This document shows positions 25,076 through 34,321 of a stretch of 64,000 bases of DNA, piece after piece (position 1 is the first letter of the stretch; the number at the start of each line of letters is the position of its first letter). The notes beneath the pieces are model-generated. The model did not search any database. It was not told where the DNA came from and saw only the letters and a list, made by a program, of their open reading frames with translations. The translations under genes and the position numbers were made by a program. This DNA is from an uncultured Faecalibacterium sp. (GTDB lineage: Bacteria > Bacillota > Clostridia > Oscillospirales > Ruminococcaceae): contig CALESJ010000003.1 in the NCBI GenBank assembly GCA_937907025.1, positions 1 through 64,000 of the forward strand, in the 5' to 3' direction.

Positions 25076-25108
25076 GATGATTCGTCCTTTCTTTTCCGGT
25101 TGTCCGCC

Positions 25109-26638
25109 TCAGTCCCGGGGTGCGGGGCTCAGGCGGATCACATTCCAGGATGCCTTGTGCAGCATCACCTGCAGGTGTCCGTCATCAAACGCCGCATCGC
25201 TGCGGGTGATGGGGCGCACCTTCTCGCCGGCGGCGCTGTTTTCTGCCAGCAGGTCGTCGTTTTCCAGCGAGAGCATCTCTTCCACCCGGTACTTTTCAAA
25301 GCCGCGGAGGGTGGCTTCCAGCGGGATATCGTTCTTCAGGTCACGGTTGGAGGCAAACAGGGTCAGCGCGCCGGTGGCGGGGTCCTGCACCGCCACGGCC
25401 ACCACGGCATCCACGGCGCCGTGGCCGGAAGTTTCCACTTTGGGCGAGCACAGCAGCGGCTGCAGGGCGGTGCCCCGGCCATAGCGGGACGCCAGCAGGA
25501 AGGGATAGAAGATGGTCTGCCGCCACACCGGGCCGCCGTCGGGGTCGGTCATGATGGGGGCGATGACGTTGACCAGCTGGGCCAGGCAGGCCATCTTGAC
25601 GCGGTCGGCATGGCGCAGCAGGGTAATGAGCATCTGGCCCACCAGCAAAGCATCCTCGAAGGTATAGTGGTCTTCCAGCAGATGGGGCGCGATGTGCCAG
25701 GGGTTGTTTGCCATCTCCTCGTCATCCTTCTGGTTGGAATGATACCACACATTCCACTCGTCAAAGCTCAGGTTGATCTGTTTGGTGCCCCGCACCTTGG
25801 CCTGCACGAAATCACAGGCGGCCGTCACCGAGCGGATGAAGGCATCCATGTCGTCGGAGTAAGCCAAAAAGTCCTGGGTATCGCCCTTTTCGTTGCCGTA
25901 ATACTGGTGCAGGGAGATATAATCCACATACTTGTAGGTGTGTTCCAGGGTGGTGGCCTCCCACTGGGGGAAGGTGGGCATTTTGCCGTTGGAACTGCCG
26001 CAGGAAACCAGCTCGATGGTGGGGTCCACCAGCTTCATGGCGTGGGCGGTTTCCTCCGCCAGACGGCCGTATTCCTCCATAGTCTTGTGGCCTACCTGCC
26101 AGGAGCCGTCCATCTCATTGCCCAGGCACCAGTATTTGATGTTGTGGGGTTCCTTATGGCCGTTTTTGATGCGCATATCGCTGTAATAGGTGCCGCCGGG
26201 ATGGTTGCAGTATTCCAGCAGGTTGCAGGCGGCATCAATGCCCCGGGTGCCCAGGTTCACCGCCATCATGACTTGGGTGTCCGCCTTGCGGGCCCAGTCC
26301 ACGAACTCGTCCAGGCCGAAGCGGTTGGTTTCCAGGGTGCGCCAGGCCAGGTCCAGGCGGGCGGGGCGCTGGTCCACCGGGCCCACGCCGTCCTCCCACC
26401 GGTAGCCGGACACAAAGTTGCCGCCAGGATACCGCACCACCGGCACGCCCAGTTCCCGCACCAGCTGCAGCACATCCTTGCGGAAGCCCTGCTCATCGGC
26501 CTGGGGATGCCCGGGGCAGAAGATGCCGTCATACACGGCGCGGCCCAGCTGTTCGATGAACGAGCCGTAGATGCGCGGGTCAACGGGGGCAATGATGAAA
26601 TCACGGTCCACCGTCATGTAAGCGTGTTGTTCTTTCAT
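25109..26638 (-). CDS. abfA: GH51 alpha-L-arabinofuranosidase
   Basis: A 509-residue intracellular glycosidase (no signal peptide) that removes terminal arabinofuranose from arabinoxylan, arabinan or arabinogalactan oligosaccharides. The N-terminal half is a TIM barrel with the acid/base E176 in LGNEMDG and the nucleophile near E295 in SFDEWNVWY. The C-terminal jelly-roll domain ends the protein. Length is normal for GH51. It is followed by the cupin gene and preceded by the YesM/YesN-like regulators on the same strand, so all four may be expressed together. The identification is strong; substrate detail is inference. Confidence 0.93.
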   Translation of the reverse strand: MKEQHAYMTVDRDFIIAPVDPRIYGSFIEQLGRAVYDGIFCPGHPQADEQGFRKDVLQLVRELGVPVVRYPGGNFVSGYRWEDGVGPVDQRPARLDLAWRTLETNRFGLDEFVDWARKADTQVMMAVNLGTRGIDAACNLLEYCNHPGGTYYSDMRIKNGHKEPHNIKYWCLGNEMDGSWQVGHKTMEEYGRLAEETAHAMKLVDPTIELVSCGSSNGKMPTFPQWEATTLEHTYKYVDYISLHQYYGNEKGDTQDFLAYSDDMDAFIRSVTAACDFVQAKVRGTKQINLSFDEWNVWYHSNQKDDEEMANNPWHIAPHLLEDHYTFEDALLVGQMLITLLRHADRVKMACLAQLVNVIAPIMTDPDGGPVWRQTIFYPFLLASRYGRGTALQPLLCSPKVETSGHGAVDAVVAVAVQDPATGALTLFASNRDLKNDIPLEATLRGFEKYRVEEMLSLENDDLLAENSAAGEKVRPITRSDAAFDDGHLQVMLHKASWNVIRLSPAPRD

Positions 26639-26686
26639 AAAGAAATGTCCTCCTGTTGTATGTTTCTGCGTGTCGGACAGGGCCGA

Positions 26687-28531
26687 TCACGGCGTGGGCG
26701 GCTGGGTGCCGGAACCGTCAAAGAAGCAGGCCGGCAGATGGATGGTGATGGTATTGCGGAAATAGGGCATGGTGGCGAAGGTGATATTCACATTGCCGTA
26801 ATAGCTGTGCAGGCGCTGATACACATTGTTCAGGCCCACATGCTGCTGGGTAGAGCCCACCGCGCTTTTGGTGTACATGATCTGCCGGGCCCGCTCGATG
26901 TCGATACCGGCGCCGTTGTCGATGACCTCGATACACAGCTCGGAGTCCTTCAGCTCGGCGCCGATCTCGATCTGCGGGGCAATGGGTACCCCGGCCCCGT
27001 TGATGTCAAACCCGTGCTTGAGGGAATTTTCCACCAGCGGCTGCAGGATGCTTTTCAGGATCATGCGGGGGCGCAGTTCATCCGGCACATTGACCACCAT
27101 CTGAACAGGTTTGCTGAACCGGCAGCTCATGATGTCCACATAGGCCATGACCTGCTCGATCTCGCTTTCGATGGTGTGGCTGGTGTTGCCCGCCGAAAGG
27201 CTGATACGGATATACTCGCCCAGATTGGTGATCATGGTGGAGGCATTTTCCGGGCGGTCGTTGTACACCTCCATGTTGATGAATTCCAGGGTGTTATACA
27301 GGAAATGCGGGTTGATCTGTTCGGTCATCATCTGCATTTCAGCGTTGTAGCGCTCCCGCTCTTCGTGCTTGATGGCCTTGAACTGGCGCTGCATGATATG
27401 GTACATGGACTTGAGGGCCGATTCCAGCTGCCCCAGTTCATCCTTGGTGGTCAGGTGGGTCTTTCCGTCGTAGGTGCGCTGTTCAATCTGGCGCACCGTG
27501 CCCATCAGGCTGCGCAGCGGGCGGGTGACCAGCACCGAGATCAGCACGCACACCACCGTGATCAGCACAATACAGGTCAGCGCCAGGATCTGCAGCAGGT
27601 TCATGGCATCGTCGGTACCGGCGGTGAAGGCGCTTTCATCCACCATATTGACCACATACAGGCCGCTGTACCCCACCGCATTCACATACACATATTTGCT
27701 GTGGTAGCGGAAACAGGAGGTTTCCGCCGCGATGTTGCTCTGCAGCGCGGCGGCCAGGTCCGGGTCGCTCAGGTCCTCATACCGGGGGTCGCTCTGGGGC
27801 ACGCTGAGGTTGTTCCCGTCAGCATCCGCCAAAAACATGTCCCCTTCGGAGCTGTCATCACAGCACAGCTCCAGATAATCATCAATGCTCTCGGCGTCCA
27901 GCAGCAGATACAGGATCAGATCGGCCTGCGCCGGGTCATCGCTGATGAGCATATACTGATAGCTGTTGATGCGCAGGGGAATGACCAGGGGCACCACCTC
28001 GCTCCGGTTCTGGAAGGGGCTGGCTGCCGCCGGCAGGATGGTTATGCCCCACACATCGGACAGGTCATATCCCAGGGTGTAATCCTCCCGCGGGATGTTC
28101 AGGCGGAACACATAGGAGGCAAAGAGCATGGGGTTGCCGTCGGTACGGCCGGTCTTGGCCAACACCACCGACTGGGTCAGGCCGCTCATGCTCATGAACT
28201 CGTTCAGGTCGCTCTGGACATCGTTGTTGGATACGGTGTAGCTGTCGGCATCACTGTTGATGATGTCAATGCACTTGCCGCGGAAATCCTCCGAGGCAAT
28301 GCCGCTGACCAGCCGTTCCAGCAGGTCTTCGTACGCATCGGAGAATTTGGTGGTGGCGGAGGAACTGTCCCCGCTGCCCTGGGTGACGGCACGCCCCAGC
28401 AGGAAGGAATGCAGATACATATTCAGCGCAACCAGCGCGAAGGCAAAAACCAGCAGGATAGGCACCACCATGTCCACCCAGATCTTGAAAGCCAGTTTGG
28501 TTTCAAACTGCTTGCGGATGCGCTGAAGCAT
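26687..28531 (-). CDS. YesM/LytS-type sensor histidine kinase
   Basis: A 614-residue membrane kinase. Helix 1 lies at about 17-40, a large extracellular sensor at 41-310 and helix 2 at about 312-336. A HAMP segment (TRPLRSLMGTVRQIE) follows. The His_kinase domain has the phosphoacceptor H409 in QINPHFLYNTLE. The ATPase domain shows LQPLVENSLKHG and IDNGAGI. Such kinases sense extracellular sugars or a binding protein and are usually paired with YesN-type AraC regulators, as here (25 bases upstream). The neighbouring divergent ABC operon is the probable target. Confidence 0.92.
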   Translation of the reverse strand: MLQRIRKQFETKLAFKIWVDMVVPILLVFAFALVALNMYLHSFLLGRAVTQGSGDSSSATTKFSDAYEDLLERLVSGIASEDFRGKCIDIINSDADSYTVSNNDVQSDLNEFMSMSGLTQSVVLAKTGRTDGNPMLFASYVFRLNIPREDYTLGYDLSDVWGITILPAAASPFQNRSEVVPLVIPLRINSYQYMLISDDPAQADLILYLLLDAESIDDYLELCCDDSSEGDMFLADADGNNLSVPQSDPRYEDLSDPDLAAALQSNIAAETSCFRYHSKYVYVNAVGYSGLYVVNMVDESAFTAGTDDAMNLLQILALTCIVLITVVCVLISVLVTRPLRSLMGTVRQIEQRTYDGKTHLTTKDELGQLESALKSMYHIMQRQFKAIKHEERERYNAEMQMMTEQINPHFLYNTLEFINMEVYNDRPENASTMITNLGEYIRISLSAGNTSHTIESEIEQVMAYVDIMSCRFSKPVQMVVNVPDELRPRMILKSILQPLVENSLKHGFDINGAGVPIAPQIEIGAELKDSELCIEVIDNGAGIDIERARQIMYTKSAVGSTQQHVGLNNVYQRLHSYYGNVNITFATMPYFRNTITIHLPACFFDGSGTQPPTP

Positions 28532-28556
28532 GGGCTGCTCTCTCCTTTCTTACGGC

Positions 28557-30128
28557 TTAGTTCTGGCCGGAGCACTGGTTCTGGTATTCCGACGGGGTCA
28601 TGCCGGTTTCATTCTTGAACGCCCGGGAGAAGGACCGGTAGTCCTGGTAGCCGGTGCGGTAGGCGATCTCGCTGATGTTGGCCACATGGGCCTTGAGCAT
28701 CTGTTTGGCATAGGCCATGCGCACCTGCAGCAGGTAATCCCGGAAGTTGACACCGGTCTTATCCTTGAAATAAATGGTAAAGTAGGCTTCGCTCAGGTTG
28801 ACCTGGGCTGCCACCTCCTTGGCTTTCAGGTTGCGGCTGAGGTTGTTGCGGATGTATTCCTTGGCAATGCGGATGGTGCGGTTTTCGTCCCCGCCCAGGT
28901 CTTTCAGGGCCTCTCTGTACTGGACGAAGGTACTGACCAGCCAGTCCCGCATTTCCCCGATGGTGTTCAGGTTGTTGAGTTCCTCATAAGAAAGGGGAAA
29001 CTCGATTTTCCTGTCCGGCTGGCTCATCTGCACCTGCTTCTGGGCGGTGAGCAGCAGATACATGCACATGCCCACCACATAGCTGGGCGGGGGTTCGCCC
29101 TCCACCAGCAGGGACTGGAAAAAGGCGTCGCAATAGGTGCGGATCGCGGGCAGATCACTCTGCAGAATGGCAGTGGTCAGGGGCGCAAAATCGATGCTTT
29201 CCTGGGAGAAAGCCGGGGTGTAGGCATCAATGGTATTGCTGTCGAAAATGTCCTTGCCACTGTCGTAGATCCGGTAGCTCAGGGCCTCCTGTGCCCGGGC
29301 AAAAGACACGTTCGTCTGGCCGAAACCCGGCACCACCTTGCCCAGGCCCACCCGCACATCGTAGGGCGTCTGCTTGCGGATCTGCCGGATGCAGTCCTGC
29401 AGTTTGGCCAAAAATTCTTCATCCTGCGTGGTTTCCATATTAAAGATGGCCGCAATGCGGCTGTCATCGTAAACCCAGCATTCCATGGCGGTGCCGAAGA
29501 ACACTGTGCCGATGGTGTGCTGGGCGATCTCCTTCAGGGGCGGACCTTCGCCGGTGTCCCGGGGGGTGATCAGGAAGATGGCCACAAAGTTGGGACCGTT
29601 GCTGATGGACAGCTGCAGCGCATCAATATTGCCCGATGCATTGGTGAACTTTTTCTGCACCAGATGGTTCAGGAACAACGTCCGGGAGGAAGCCATCAGG
29701 CGGGTGATCTCCTGTTCATCGGTCGAAGCATTCTTGCGCCGGGACAGCACTTCCTGGCATTGCTGCAGCAGTACGGTACGGAACTCCTCCACGTTCAGGG
29801 GTTTCAGAAAATACGTTTTGACCCCGTAGCGGATGGCCTGCTGGGCGTAGGAAAATTCACCGTAGCCGCTCAGGATCAGAAAACGGGTGGGCAGTTCCAG
29901 TTCTTTGGCGCGGCGGATGACTTCCAGCCCGTCCATGTCCGGCATATTGATATCCATCACCGCAATGTCCGGGCGGAAACGGCGCAGGTCTGCCAGCGCC
30001 TGCCGCCCGGTCCCTACACAGCTGACCACCAGCGCCTGGTCCAGCACGCGGGTGACGATGGCTTTCAGGCCCGTACGGATTGCCTGTTCATCATCGGCAA
30101 TCAATACAGTGACTTTCTGATTCAACAT
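28557..30128 (-). CDS. YesN-type response regulator with AraC DNA-binding domain
   Basis: A 523-residue regulator. The receiver domain (about 5-120) has ADDE and phosphoacceptor D59 in VMDINMPDMDG, plus the KPL lysine. A middle region of about 290 residues is typical of YesN proteins. The AraC HTH_18 domain occupies the last 100 residues, including SEAYFTIYFKDKTGVNF and YRTGYQDYRSFSRAFKNETG in the expected places. It is the first gene of the unit, started by AGGAGG. It most likely activates the divergent sugar transport and glycosidase operon starting at 30567. Confidence 0.93.
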   Translation of the reverse strand: MLNQKVTVLIADDEQAIRTGLKAIVTRVLDQALVVSCVGTGRQALADLRRFRPDIAVMDINMPDMDGLEVIRRAKELELPTRFLILSGYGEFSYAQQAIRYGVKTYFLKPLNVEEFRTVLLQQCQEVLSRRKNASTDEQEITRLMASSRTLFLNHLVQKKFTNASGNIDALQLSISNGPNFVAIFLITPRDTGEGPPLKEIAQHTIGTVFFGTAMECWVYDDSRIAAIFNMETTQDEEFLAKLQDCIRQIRKQTPYDVRVGLGKVVPGFGQTNVSFARAQEALSYRIYDSGKDIFDSNTIDAYTPAFSQESIDFAPLTTAILQSDLPAIRTYCDAFFQSLLVEGEPPPSYVVGMCMYLLLTAQKQVQMSQPDRKIEFPLSYEELNNLNTIGEMRDWLVSTFVQYREALKDLGGDENRTIRIAKEYIRNNLSRNLKAKEVAAQVNLSEAYFTIYFKDKTGVNFRDYLLQVRMAYAKQMLKAHVANISEIAYRTGYQDYRSFSRAFKNETGMTPSEYQNQCSGQN

Positions 30129-30177
30129 AGACCTCCTATCGCTTTTATTGGTTTTTTATAATATAGCAGGCCCACGC

Positions 30178-30217
30178 CGGCAAGGACGCCGCCCGTGCGC
30201 AGGCGGCGTCCTTGCCG
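30178..30217. repeat. Perfect 16-bp inverted repeat in regulatory gap
   Basis: CGGCAAGGACGCCGCC (30178-30193) and GGCGGCGTCCTTGCCG (30202-30217) are exact complements with loop CGTGCGCA. No T-run follows on either strand, so it is not a simple terminator. Confidence 0.8.
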
Positions 30218-30467
30218 AGATGGAATGGATTTTTGTTGTCCGGACACAAAAGAGAACAGAATGGCCGGCTCGCCCCTCTGGCCAGATCACGGCGGACCGT
30301 TTCCTCGATATTTTTACGATAGCACACCATCCCAAAAAATGCAATAAGCTGTGCAGACGTTATTTTCTGGCATCATGCACAAATACGTTCGCCTTGGTTT
30401 GTTCGTTTTGGTTCGTATGACGGTGCTTTTGTTGGGAGATGTTACATTTTCAATGAAATGTGCCCTG

Positions 30468-30495
30468 TTGCCATCCTGGGGAAAGAGGATAAACT
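30468..30495 (+). promoter_or_regulatory. Promoter of the sugar ABC operon
   Basis: TTGCCA (30468-30473), 16-base spacer, TAAACT (30490-30495), 70 bases upstream of the binding-protein start. Moderately good match, as expected for an activator-dependent promoter. Confidence 0.5.
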
Positions 30496-30566
30496 ATAGT
30501 TGTCAGATGAAGCGCCGGGACCCGAGACCCGGCACAAAATTGAATACAAGAAGGGAGAACATTCAC

Positions 30567-31982
30567 ATGAGAAAAACCATGGCAAAAGCAACCGCACTTG
30601 TGGTTGCGGCCGGCATGCTGGCTGCTTGCGGTTCCACCGGTGAAAGCACCACCGGTACCGGCACTGCCGAAACTTCCGCCACTTCCGCTGCTTCGGGGGA
30701 TGCAACGGTGATTGAAGTGTGGTCCAACAACCGTCATGATGAAGAGTACATGACCAAGATGGTCGATGAGTTCAACGCGAGCCATTCCGACATCCAGATC
30801 GAGTACACCATCCTGACCGATGACTGGGCCAACTCCATCCAGCTGGCCTTCCAGGCCAACACCGCCCCCGACATCATCACCATCGCCGCTTCGGACAACA
30901 TGACCCTGAGCGACTATGTGAACGGCGGCATGTTCGAGAGCCTGACTCCCTACATTGAAGCCGATACCGAGTTCCAGACCGTGACCGAAGTGTACGACCA
31001 CATGTATGAGGGCCTGAACTCCATCGGCGATGAGATCTACTGGGTTCCCAACGGCGTGCGTTCCGGCACCCGCATCGAGTACAATGTGGACCTGCTGAAG
31101 AGCGCCGGCTATGACGGCATCCCCGCCACCATGGACGAGCTGGTGACCGCCTGCAAGGCCGTGACCGACCAGGGCAACGGCAGCGTGTACGGCGTGGGCT
31201 TCACCTCTTCCAGCCCGCTGAGCCGCTGGATCGAGGGCGTTGCCGAAATGAGCGGCGCCACCCATATGGGCTATGACTACGTCAACGGCGTCTTCGACTT
31301 CTCCAGCTGGAAGCCGGTCATCGAATCCGCTGCCAAGCTATACGCCGACGGCTCCGTGCTGCCCGGTTCCGAAACCCAGGGCGTTGACAACAGCCGTGCG
31401 CTGTTTGCCCAGGGCGCCTTCGCTGTCTGGGGCAACGCTTCCCAGGAAGCCGGCGTCTTCACCGACCAGTTCCCCGTGGCTTTTGACTGGGGCGTTTCCG
31501 AACTGCCCACCATGGACGGCACCGTCAAAGGCGCGCTGAGCTGCACCCCCAACTTCGGCTTCACCATGCTGACCAGCTGCGAAAACAAGGACGCTGCCTG
31601 GGAGGTCATCAAGTACTTCTCCAGCGAAGACTTCATGAAGGGCTACCTGGAAGGCGGCTACACCCTGCCTCTGTCCACCTACATGACCGAGAAGATCGAC
31701 TCCTCCAAGACCGGCCGTCTGGCGGACTTCGCCCTGACCGACTATGAGGACGTGTATCCCACCCCGCCGTCTGTTGCCATCGAAGGCGATGACTACCTGG
31801 TCACCCTGTGGAACGCCGTGCTGGGCAATGTTTCCGTCGACGAAGCCATTCAGGATCTGAACACCCGTTACAACGACGCCCTGGAGCGCGGCCTTGCCAA
31901 CGGCAGCTGCACCCGCGTTGTCATTGCGGACTATGATCCGCTGCATCCGTCCGCCGGCACCCCCTCTTATGAAACCGAGTAA
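30567..31982 (+). CDS. Extracellular sugar-binding lipoprotein of an ABC importer (SBP_bac_1)
   Basis: A 471-residue lipoprotein. The signal peptide ends with the lipobox GMLAACGS (Cys near 21), then a Ser/Thr-rich linker and a binding domain of the carbohydrate uptake transporter-1 class (ANTAPDIITI, GGWTLPL-like and aromatic-rich stretches typical of SBP_bac_1). It should capture an oligosaccharide outside the cell and pass it to the two permeases that follow. The ATG at 30567 follows AAGGGAG; the frame is open upstream but has no signal peptide there. Expression relative to the permeases is probably raised by the hairpin after its stop. Confidence 0.92.
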   Translation: MRKTMAKATALVVAAGMLAACGSTGESTTGTGTAETSATSAASGDATVIEVWSNNRHDEEYMTKMVDEFNASHSDIQIEYTILTDDWANSIQLAFQANTAPDIITIAASDNMTLSDYVNGGMFESLTPYIEADTEFQTVTEVYDHMYEGLNSIGDEIYWVPNGVRSGTRIEYNVDLLKSAGYDGIPATMDELVTACKAVTDQGNGSVYGVGFTSSSPLSRWIEGVAEMSGATHMGYDYVNGVFDFSSWKPVIESAAKLYADGSVLPGSETQGVDNSRALFAQGAFAVWGNASQEAGVFTDQFPVAFDWGVSELPTMDGTVKGALSCTPNFGFTMLTSCENKDAAWEVIKYFSSEDFMKGYLEGGYTLPLSTYMTEKIDSSKTGRLADFALTDYEDVYPTPPSVAIEGDDYLVTLWNAVLGNVSVDEAIQDLNTRYNDALERGLANGSCTRVVIADYDPLHPSAGTPSYETE

Positions 31983-32020
31983 TATCCGGCTGGGGTCGCA
32001 AATGTTTGCATAAACCGATG

Positions 32021-32070
32021 AATGCGCTCCCACAAAGCTGCGGCTGTGCGGGGGCGCATTTTACGGTTTT
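32021..32070 (+). terminator. Intercistronic hairpin / partial terminator after the binding-protein gene
   Basis: AATGCGCTCCCACA (32021-32034) pairs with TGTGCGGGGGCGCATT (32045-32060) with small bulges, then TTTACGGTTTT. Such elements often keep binding-protein mRNA more abundant than permease mRNA. Confidence 0.6.
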
Positions 32071-32088
32071 CCTTTAGGAGGTAGCACA

Positions 32089-33027
32089 ATGAGCGAAACA
32101 AAAGCTAAGACGGCGGTGCCCGCCAAAAAGCGCGGCATGGATGCCAACACCAGTGCCAAGATAGCCACCGTGCTGATGATGTTCCCCGCGGTTCTGCTGC
32201 TGTGTGTGGTTTCCATTTATCCGTTCCTGTGGCTGTTCCGGTATATCTTTTATGATTACAACGGCATGACGTCGTATTTCTGCGGGCTGCACAACTTCAC
32301 CCGCATGTTCACCGACACCACCTTCTGGGCCAGCGTGGGACACACGTTTGAATACGCCGTGCTCAAGATCGTCTTCATCATTCCCCTGGCCCTGATCATG
32401 GCCGAGCTGATGAGCCAGAAGATCCGCGGTTCCGGCATTTTCCGCGTGATCTACTTCATGCCCACCATCATCTCCACCGCCATCTCCGCCATGGTGTTCG
32501 GCTTCATCTTTGCCGCCTACAACGGCGTGCTCAACGCCGTGCTGCGCGCCACCGGCATCATCAGCCAGAATGTCAACTGGCTGGGCGATTCCAAGACCGC
32601 CATGTGGGCCGTGCTGATCGTGGCTGTGTGGGGCGGCTTCGGTAACTACATGATCTACTTCATGTCCGGCTTGTCCAGCATCCCCCACGATGTGTACGAA
32701 TCGGCCATGATCGACGGCGCGGGCGGCCTGACCACCTTCTTCCGCATCACCCTGCCCATGCTGAGCCCCATGTTCAAGGTCATCATGATGCTGGCCATCA
32801 CGGGTGCTTTCAAGGACTATGAGTCCATCATGGTCTTGACCCAGGGCGGCCCCAACAACCGTACCCAGGTCATGTTCCTGTACATCTACCAGCTGCTGTT
32901 CGGCACCAGCACCGTCAAGCCCCAGATCGGCTACGCCTGCGTGCTGAGCCTGGTGGCCGCCCTGATCGTCGGCTGTGTGACCGGTCTGTACATGCTGCTG
33001 GCCCGCAAGCTGGACGACGTGATGTAA
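32089..33027 (+). CDS. Sugar ABC transporter permease (MalF/UgpA-type)
   Basis: A 312-residue inner-membrane protein with six to seven helices. The EAA loop reads YESAMIDGAGGLTTFFRITLP (32700-32760), which docks to the ATPase. It begins after TAGGAGG. It is the first of two permeases encoded together, forming the heterodimeric channel of a CUT1 importer. The cytoplasmic ATPase gene is absent from the locus. Confidence 0.93.
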   Translation: MSETKAKTAVPAKKRGMDANTSAKIATVLMMFPAVLLLCVVSIYPFLWLFRYIFYDYNGMTSYFCGLHNFTRMFTDTTFWASVGHTFEYAVLKIVFIIPLALIMAELMSQKIRGSGIFRVIYFMPTIISTAISAMVFGFIFAAYNGVLNAVLRATGIISQNVNWLGDSKTAMWAVLIVAVWGGFGNYMIYFMSGLSSIPHDVYESAMIDGAGGLTTFFRITLPMLSPMFKVIMMLAITGAFKDYESIMVLTQGGPNNRTQVMFLYIYQLLFGTSTVKPQIGYACVLSLVAALIVGCVTGLYMLLARKLDDVM

Positions 33028-33042
33028 GGAGGGCAACAACCT

Positions 33043-33918
33043 ATGTTCAAAAAAGAATCTTCCGGCGAGGTCATGTCCACCGGTACCCATGTGGCCCGCT
33101 TTATCCTGTTCCTCTTCATGCTGGTGGTGGCACTGCTCACCCTGTACCCGGTTCTGTACGTCGTGTTCGGCTCTTTCAAGGAGAACGGCGAGCTGCTGAT
33201 CGGCGGCATCAACATGTTCCCCAAGGTGTGGATCATCGACAACTTCGTCGAAGCCTGGCAGAAAGCCGACTTCAGCGTCTACACCATGAACAGCGTGATC
33301 ATCGCCGTAGGCGTCATGGTCCTTTCGCTGATTTCCTCCGGCATGGCCGGCTATGTGCTCAACCGCCGGAATTTCCGCTTCAAGAAGCTCATCTACGGCC
33401 TGCTGCTGGCTTTCATGTTCATCAACGTGGGCTCTGTTTCCCTGCGTCCTCTGTTTGAACTGGCCATCAAGCTGAACCTGAACACCTCGCTGTTCAGCGT
33501 CATCTTCATCTCCGCCGGTACCTCTCAGGCCACCTACATCTTCCTGGTCAACAGCTACATGAACAGCATTCCCAAGGAGCTGGACGAGGCAGCCACCATC
33601 GACGGCTGCACCTTCTTCCAGGTTTACACCCACATCGTGCTGCCCCTGCTGCGTCCCATCCTGGCCACCGTTGCGCTGCTTTCCTTCCGCGGCGGCTGGA
33701 ACGAGTACATCCTGCCCCTTGTCTTCACCATGACCGACCAGGCCAAGCGTCCTCTGACCGTTGGCGTGACCATGCTGAAGAACGCCGGTGACGGCGCGGC
33801 TGCCTGGAACATCATGTTCGCCGGCGCCACCATCGCCATCATCCCCATTCTGGTGATCTACATCTTCGCCAGCAAATACTTCATCGAAGGTCTGACCGGC
33901 GGCGCCGTCAAAGGCTGA
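33043..33918 (+). CDS. Sugar ABC transporter permease (MalG/UgpE-type)
   Basis: A 291-residue inner-membrane protein with six helices. Its EAA loop reads LDEAATIDGCTFFQVYTHIVLP with the conserved EAA and G. AAGGAGG stands in front of the ATG and the gap to the partner permease is only 15 bases. Together the two permeases and the lipoprotein make a carbohydrate importer, presumably energised by a shared MsmK-like ATPase encoded elsewhere. Confidence 0.93.
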   Translation: MFKKESSGEVMSTGTHVARFILFLFMLVVALLTLYPVLYVVFGSFKENGELLIGGINMFPKVWIIDNFVEAWQKADFSVYTMNSVIIAVGVMVLSLISSGMAGYVLNRRNFRFKKLIYGLLLAFMFINVGSVSLRPLFELAIKLNLNTSLFSVIFISAGTSQATYIFLVNSYMNSIPKELDEAATIDGCTFFQVYTHIVLPLLRPILATVALLSFRGGWNEYILPLVFTMTDQAKRPLTVGVTMLKNAGDGAAAWNIMFAGATIAIIPILVIYIFASKYFIEGLTGGAVKG

Positions 33919-33938
33919 TCCGTCTGCGTTTTCCTCCT

Positions 33939-33982
33939 CTCTGCGCATATCCGTCCTGCGGGACGGGTGTGCGTAGAGTTTT
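33939..33982 (+). terminator. Terminator-like hairpin between permease and Nfu-like gene
   Basis: CTCTGCGCATATCCGTCC (33939-33956) pairs with GGACGGGTGTGCGTAGAG (33961-33978) through many GC pairs and a few GU wobbles, followed by TTTT. It could end part of the transcripts before the enzyme genes. Confidence 0.6.
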
Positions 33983-34026
33983 GTCATAACCAATATCCAC
34001 GGCACAACCATCGGGAGGTCTGCCCT

Positions 34027-34263
34027 GTGAAAGAATACATCGAAACCGTTATTGCCCCCCGCATCCGCGGTGACGGCGGGTGGCTGGACGTTCTGAGCAT
34101 CGAAGGTTCCCACATCAAGGTCCGCCTGCAGGGCGAATGTTCCAAGTGCAACATCGCCCCGCGCTGCATGGACTGGATCTGCCAGGAGATCAAGCGGGAT
34201 CTCGGGCAGGATGTTCAGATCGAATTTATCCGCAAAAAGCCGTTTTTCTGGGACAACGACTGA
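34027..34263 (+). CDS. NifU C-terminal-like (Nfu) iron-sulfur scaffold protein
   Basis: A 78-residue protein comprising one Nfu domain. The core is GSHIKVRLQGECSKCNIA (34108-34160), with the CxxC pair (GECSKC) that bridges a 4Fe-4S cluster in the dimer. A third cysteine follows shortly after (RCMDWIC). A GTG start is used: GGGAGG precedes it and gives the typical N-terminus. Nfu proteins carry clusters to apo-enzymes, yet its neighbours are sugar permeases and glycosidases with no known cluster. It may serve a different pathway or a redox sensor role; this is unclear. Confidence 0.75.
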   Translation: MKEYIETVIAPRIRGDGGWLDVLSIEGSHIKVRLQGECSKCNIAPRCMDWICQEIKRDLGQDVQIEFIRKKPFFWDND

Positions 34264-34321
34264 ATCCTGTGTCCCATAGCCCCGGGCCCGGGCCCGCCGC
34301 CCACAAGGAGTTGATGATTTC

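Larger units (their letters stand above)
30129..30566. other. Regulatory gap between YesN-like gene and sugar ABC operon
   Basis: A 438-base non-coding region. It holds an extended -10 for the minus unit (TGCTATATT on the minus strand, about 30158-30166), a perfect 16-base-pair hairpin at 30178-30217, a short palindrome TTTCAATGAAA (about 30438-30448) and the promoter of the binding-protein gene (30468-30495). An AT-rich patch at 30300-30440 shows no gene. Confidence 0.5.

Noticed and set aside
24554..28618. A 1354-codon open frame on the plus strand
   Set aside because: It is antisense to the arabinofuranosidase and the YesM-like kinase genes. High GC makes long open frames on the other strand; the translation is low-complexity and has no domain.
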